A DNA stretch of 64,000 nucleotides from Polaribacter sargassicola (GTDB lineage Bacteria > Bacteroidota > Bacteroidia > Flavobacteriales > Flavobacteriaceae): assembly GCF_021991835.1 (NCBI RefSeq), contig NZ_JAHDAU010000005.1, forward strand, positions 1-64,000. The letters run 5' to 3'. The notes under the pieces were generated by a model that searched no databases, was not told the DNA's origin, and was given only the letters and a program-made list of their open reading frames with translations. A program made the translations under genes and the position numbers. Positions 61,666-64,000 of this stretch are shown here, in pieces (positions within the stretch are counted from its first letter, which is position 1; each line of letters starts with the position of its first letter).

Positions 61666-63221
61666 TGATTATTTTATACCACGACGGAACTTCTGCGATA
61701 GAGTATAAAAATACTCAGACAAATGTTATTACAAAATGTAATGAGAAAAATATTCAAAAAAGCATGTTTTCTCTTTCTAATGAGTTTAAAAATAGCTTGT
61801 TAATTTGGTGTCATCAGAATTTAAAAGATTTCATAAATGAAAAAAAAATTAAAAATATTTTTCATCATGAATTAATTTTAGCAAGTTATAGTTTAAATGG
61901 AGAATATGTACTTTCAAAAGAAATAGGATTTGTAGATCAGCATTGTTTTATTAATATAAAACAAGATGTTCTTTATCCTACATGGTTAATGTCTTCGAAT
62001 ATCGGAGGTATTAATTCGAATGTTTTAATCAAATTCAAAGAATTTACAAGTATAAAGCAATCTTTTGATGAGTTTTTGTGTAGTTTAGCAAAAATAGGGA
62101 TGCCAAAAGGTTTATTATGTTATTCGGAACCTAATTTATTAATATCTAAACCAAAGCATGTTTTACCTAAATTTAAGAATAAAAAATATTTATTATTCAA
62201 ATTTGTTAAAAAACATTATAAAGTACAATGGGTTTTTATATTGTTGTTAAATTATCTACTATACAACAAGCAATTTCCTTTTGTAGCTTTTGTTAAAAGC
62301 TTATGGGGTAAAAAAGACAAAACTTTTTCTACTGATTTCTCTGATTTACAAGTCAAATCTATTAAAGAAAGTATTGTTAAAGATTCTTTCAAAGTAGATG
62401 TTTTAATTCCTACTCTAGGACGTAAAGAACATTTGTTTAATGTATTAAAAGATTTATCTCAACAAACATTATTACCTAATAAAGTAATTATTGTAGAGCA
62501 AAATGGATTGGAAGGTTCTGTATCCGAATTAAATTATCTAGTAGATAATGATTGGCCTTTTAAAATAGATCACACATTCATTCATCAATTAGGGGCTTGT
62601 AATGCTAGAAACATAGCATTATCTAAAGTAACAGGTAACTGGGTGTTTTTTGCAGATGATGATGTTAGATTTGATAATGATTTATTAAAAAGTACATTTG
62701 CTTATATACATAAGTATAAATTAACAAGTGTAACAATTAGTTGTTTACAAAGAGGGGAAATAGAAAAGAATAAAGAACTTTTTCAATGGGTGGGGTTTGG
62801 TTCTGGAACTTCTATTGTAAAAAGTACATATGTACATAAATGCAGTTTTAAACCAGAACATGAGTTTGGGTATGGAGAAGATACAGATTATGGCATGCAA
62901 TTAAAAAATTTAGGTTGTGATACTATTTATTTGCCTTTCGTAAAAATGTTACATTTAAAAGCTCCTATAGGTGGTTTTAGACATAAGTTTATGCCAAAAT
63001 GGAGTAATGATAAAATTCAGCCAAAACCATCACCAACAGTAATGGCATATCACTTAAAACATTTAACTAAAGAGCAATTAAACGGGTATAAAATAATACT
63101 TTTTATAAAATTTTATAAAAGACAATCTATTAAAAATCCAATAGTATATTTAAAAAGTTTTAATAAACGATGGAAGGTAAGTATAAATTGGGCTAAAAAA
63201 ATGATGGAAAATGAAGTTTAG
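61665..63221 (+). CDS. Family 2 glycosyltransferase with unknown N-terminal domain
   Basis: A 518-residue protein. The first 240 residues have no motif I recognise; they begin MIILYHDGTSAIEYKNTQTN and may be a wzx-linked or GT-A-like degenerate domain. Residues about 245-518 form a GT2 domain: VDVLIPTLGRKEHLFNVLKD, KVIIVEQNG, LGACNARNIAL, metal motif FFADDDVRFDNDLL, and GYGEDTDYGMQLKNLG. The C-terminus is basic. The start overlaps the previous gene by 1 base and the end overlaps the next by 11. Confidence 0.75.
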   Translation: MIILYHDGTSAIEYKNTQTNVITKCNEKNIQKSMFSLSNEFKNSLLIWCHQNLKDFINEKKIKNIFHHELILASYSLNGEYVLSKEIGFVDQHCFINIKQDVLYPTWLMSSNIGGINSNVLIKFKEFTSIKQSFDEFLCSLAKIGMPKGLLCYSEPNLLISKPKHVLPKFKNKKYLLFKFVKKHYKVQWVFILLLNYLLYNKQFPFVAFVKSLWGKKDKTFSTDFSDLQVKSIKESIVKDSFKVDVLIPTLGRKEHLFNVLKDLSQQTLLPNKVIIVEQNGLEGSVSELNYLVDNDWPFKIDHTFIHQLGACNARNIALSKVTGNWVFFADDDVRFDNDLLKSTFAYIHKYKLTSVTISCLQRGEIEKNKELFQWVGFGSGTSIVKSTYVHKCSFKPEHEFGYGEDTDYGMQLKNLGCDTIYLPFVKMLHLKAPIGGFRHKFMPKWSNDKIQPKPSPTVMAYHLKHLTKEQLNGYKIILFIKFYKRQSIKNPIVYLKSFNKRWKVSINWAKKMMENEV

Positions 63222-64000
63222 CCTAATAATTTGTACATATATGCGACCTACAGCTTTGTTAAGGCTCTTAAAAACAGTGGCTACACAAAGTTTATATCCT
63301 GATGAAATTTTAATTATTGACGGTTCTATAGATAACGCTACACAAGAAATAATAGAAAAGAATAAGTTTAAAAACTTAATCTATTACAAAGTTGAAGCAG
63401 CACAAAGAGGCTTAACTAAACAAAGAAATTTAGGAGTTGAAAAGCTTAGAAAAGATATAGATTTTGTTTGTTTTTTAGACGATGATACGTTGTTGAGTAT
63501 AGATTATTTTAAAAATATACAAGAGGTTTTTATATCCGATGCTAATATTACAGGAGTAGGAGGCATAGCAACAAATGAAAACAATTGGAAATTGAACTCA
63601 TCAGATTATTATAATCAAAAAAAATATATTTCTATAGATGGATACCATGTTAAATTAGGTCAAAGACATGTTTTAAGAAATTATTTAGGTTTAGGAAGCA
63701 ACAAACCCCCAGGAATAATGCCAGAATTCTCTAATGGATTATCATGTGGTTATCCTTTAATAGGTAAAAATTATACAGTAGATTTGTTAATTGGAATGTC
63801 TATGTCTTTTAGAAGAAGTGTAGTTGATACTATTAAATTTTCTACCTACTTTGAAGGTTATGGATTGTATGAAGATGCAGATTTTTCATTAAGAGCCTTA
63901 CAATTTGGAAAAAATGTTTTAGCTACCAATGTACAGTTAGAACACCATCACGATGCTGCAGGTAGGCCCAATAAATTTAAGTATGGTAAAATGGTTACAA
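63211..64000 (+). CDS. Family 2 glycosyltransferase (3' end beyond window)
   Basis: The frame opens at ATG 63211 and stays open to the window end (263 codons visible). It reads MKFSLIICTYMRPTALLRLL, DEILIIDGSIDN, GLTKQRNLGVEKL, metal motif CFLDDDTLLSIDYF, and GYGLYEDADFSLRALQFG, all typical of GT2. It overlaps the end of the preceding gene by 11 bases. The remaining C-terminus is outside the window. Specificity unknown. Confidence 0.85.
   Translation, partial: MKFSLIICTYMRPTALLRLLKTVATQSLYPDEILIIDGSIDNATQEIIEKNKFKNLIYYKVEAAQRGLTKQRNLGVEKLRKDIDFVCFLDDDTLLSIDYFKNIQEVFISDANITGVGGIATNENNWKLNSSDYYNQKKYISIDGYHVKLGQRHVLRNYLGLGSNKPPGIMPEFSNGLSCGYPLIGKNYTVDLLIGMSMSFRRSVVDTIKFSTYFEGYGLYEDADFSLRALQFGKNVLATNVQLEHHHDAAGRPNKFKYGKMVT

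Overview
The window is AT-rich (roughly 30% G+C by eye) and looks like a chromosome segment from a Flavobacteriaceae bacterium (Bacteroidota), probably a marine Polaribacter/Tenacibaculum-type organism. The evidence is a PorX-type type IX secretion regulator, a large adhesin with a gliding-motility-type C-terminal sorting domain, a SusC/SusD pair, an LpxC-FabZ fusion, many TAnnTTTG promoter elements, and almost no Shine-Dalgarno sequences.

Layout. (1) 1-770: two nearly identical tandem genes for a small secreted protein, each followed by its own hairpin terminator; the first copy is cut by the window edge. (2) 769-12748: a seven-gene exopolysaccharide-type locus. It holds a TPR/beta-barrel outer-membrane protein, a MOP-family flippase-like protein, a GT4 glycosyltransferase, a membrane-anchored clan GH-A hydrolase, a secreted beta-sandwich protein, a 1029-residue GT-C-like membrane protein, and a response-regulator receiver domain fused to a polyprenyl-phosphate-sugar-synthase-like GT2. 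The part list resembles the Pel system (PelB/G/F/A roles), but no PelD-like c-di-GMP receptor is present. This is the best candidate for an undescribed system here. (3) 12759-20755: a sirtuin, TrmH, a YdeI-like protein, a giant T9SS adhesin, alanine dehydrogenase and TsaE. (4) 20830-23902: a candidate structured RNA, PorX, and an HD-domain phosphohydrolase. (5) 23934-29720: lipid A/fatty acid genes lpxD, lpxC-fabZ and lpxA, then efp, a second lpxD-like gene, and sucD with a strong terminator. (6) 29739-40386: an M16 peptidase lipoprotein, fabG, a TonB-dependent receptor with an M23 peptidase, and a coiled-coil protein with zapA, a probable 6S RNA and rny. (7) 40560-46849: a SusC/SusD pair followed by a purple-acid-phosphatase-like enzyme, suggesting uptake of a phosphorylated substrate. 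(8) 46937-48991: xerD, a small outer-membrane beta-barrel protein and aroQ. (9) 49161-64000: an ABC-transporter-dependent surface polysaccharide locus (permease, ATPase, acetyltransferase, pyruvyltransferase, several glycosyltransferases). It includes a nonulosonic-acid module (NeuB plus a NeuA-phosphatase fusion) and the decayed C-terminal end of a UDP-GlcNAc 2-epimerase gene. It continues past the right edge.

How the parts may work together (inference): in region 2 the receiver-GT2 would make a lipid-linked sugar used by the GT-C protein. The GT4 and flippase-like pair would make or move a polymer that leaves through the TPR/beta-barrel protein, with the GH-A hydrolase trimming it. Region 9 would build a separate glycan carrying a sialic-acid-like sugar, possibly fucose, and pyruvate, exported by the ABC transporter. 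Several genes have only TTG or GTG starts. In four cases an upstream in-frame TTG lies in or next to a promoter -7 element and should not be taken as the start.
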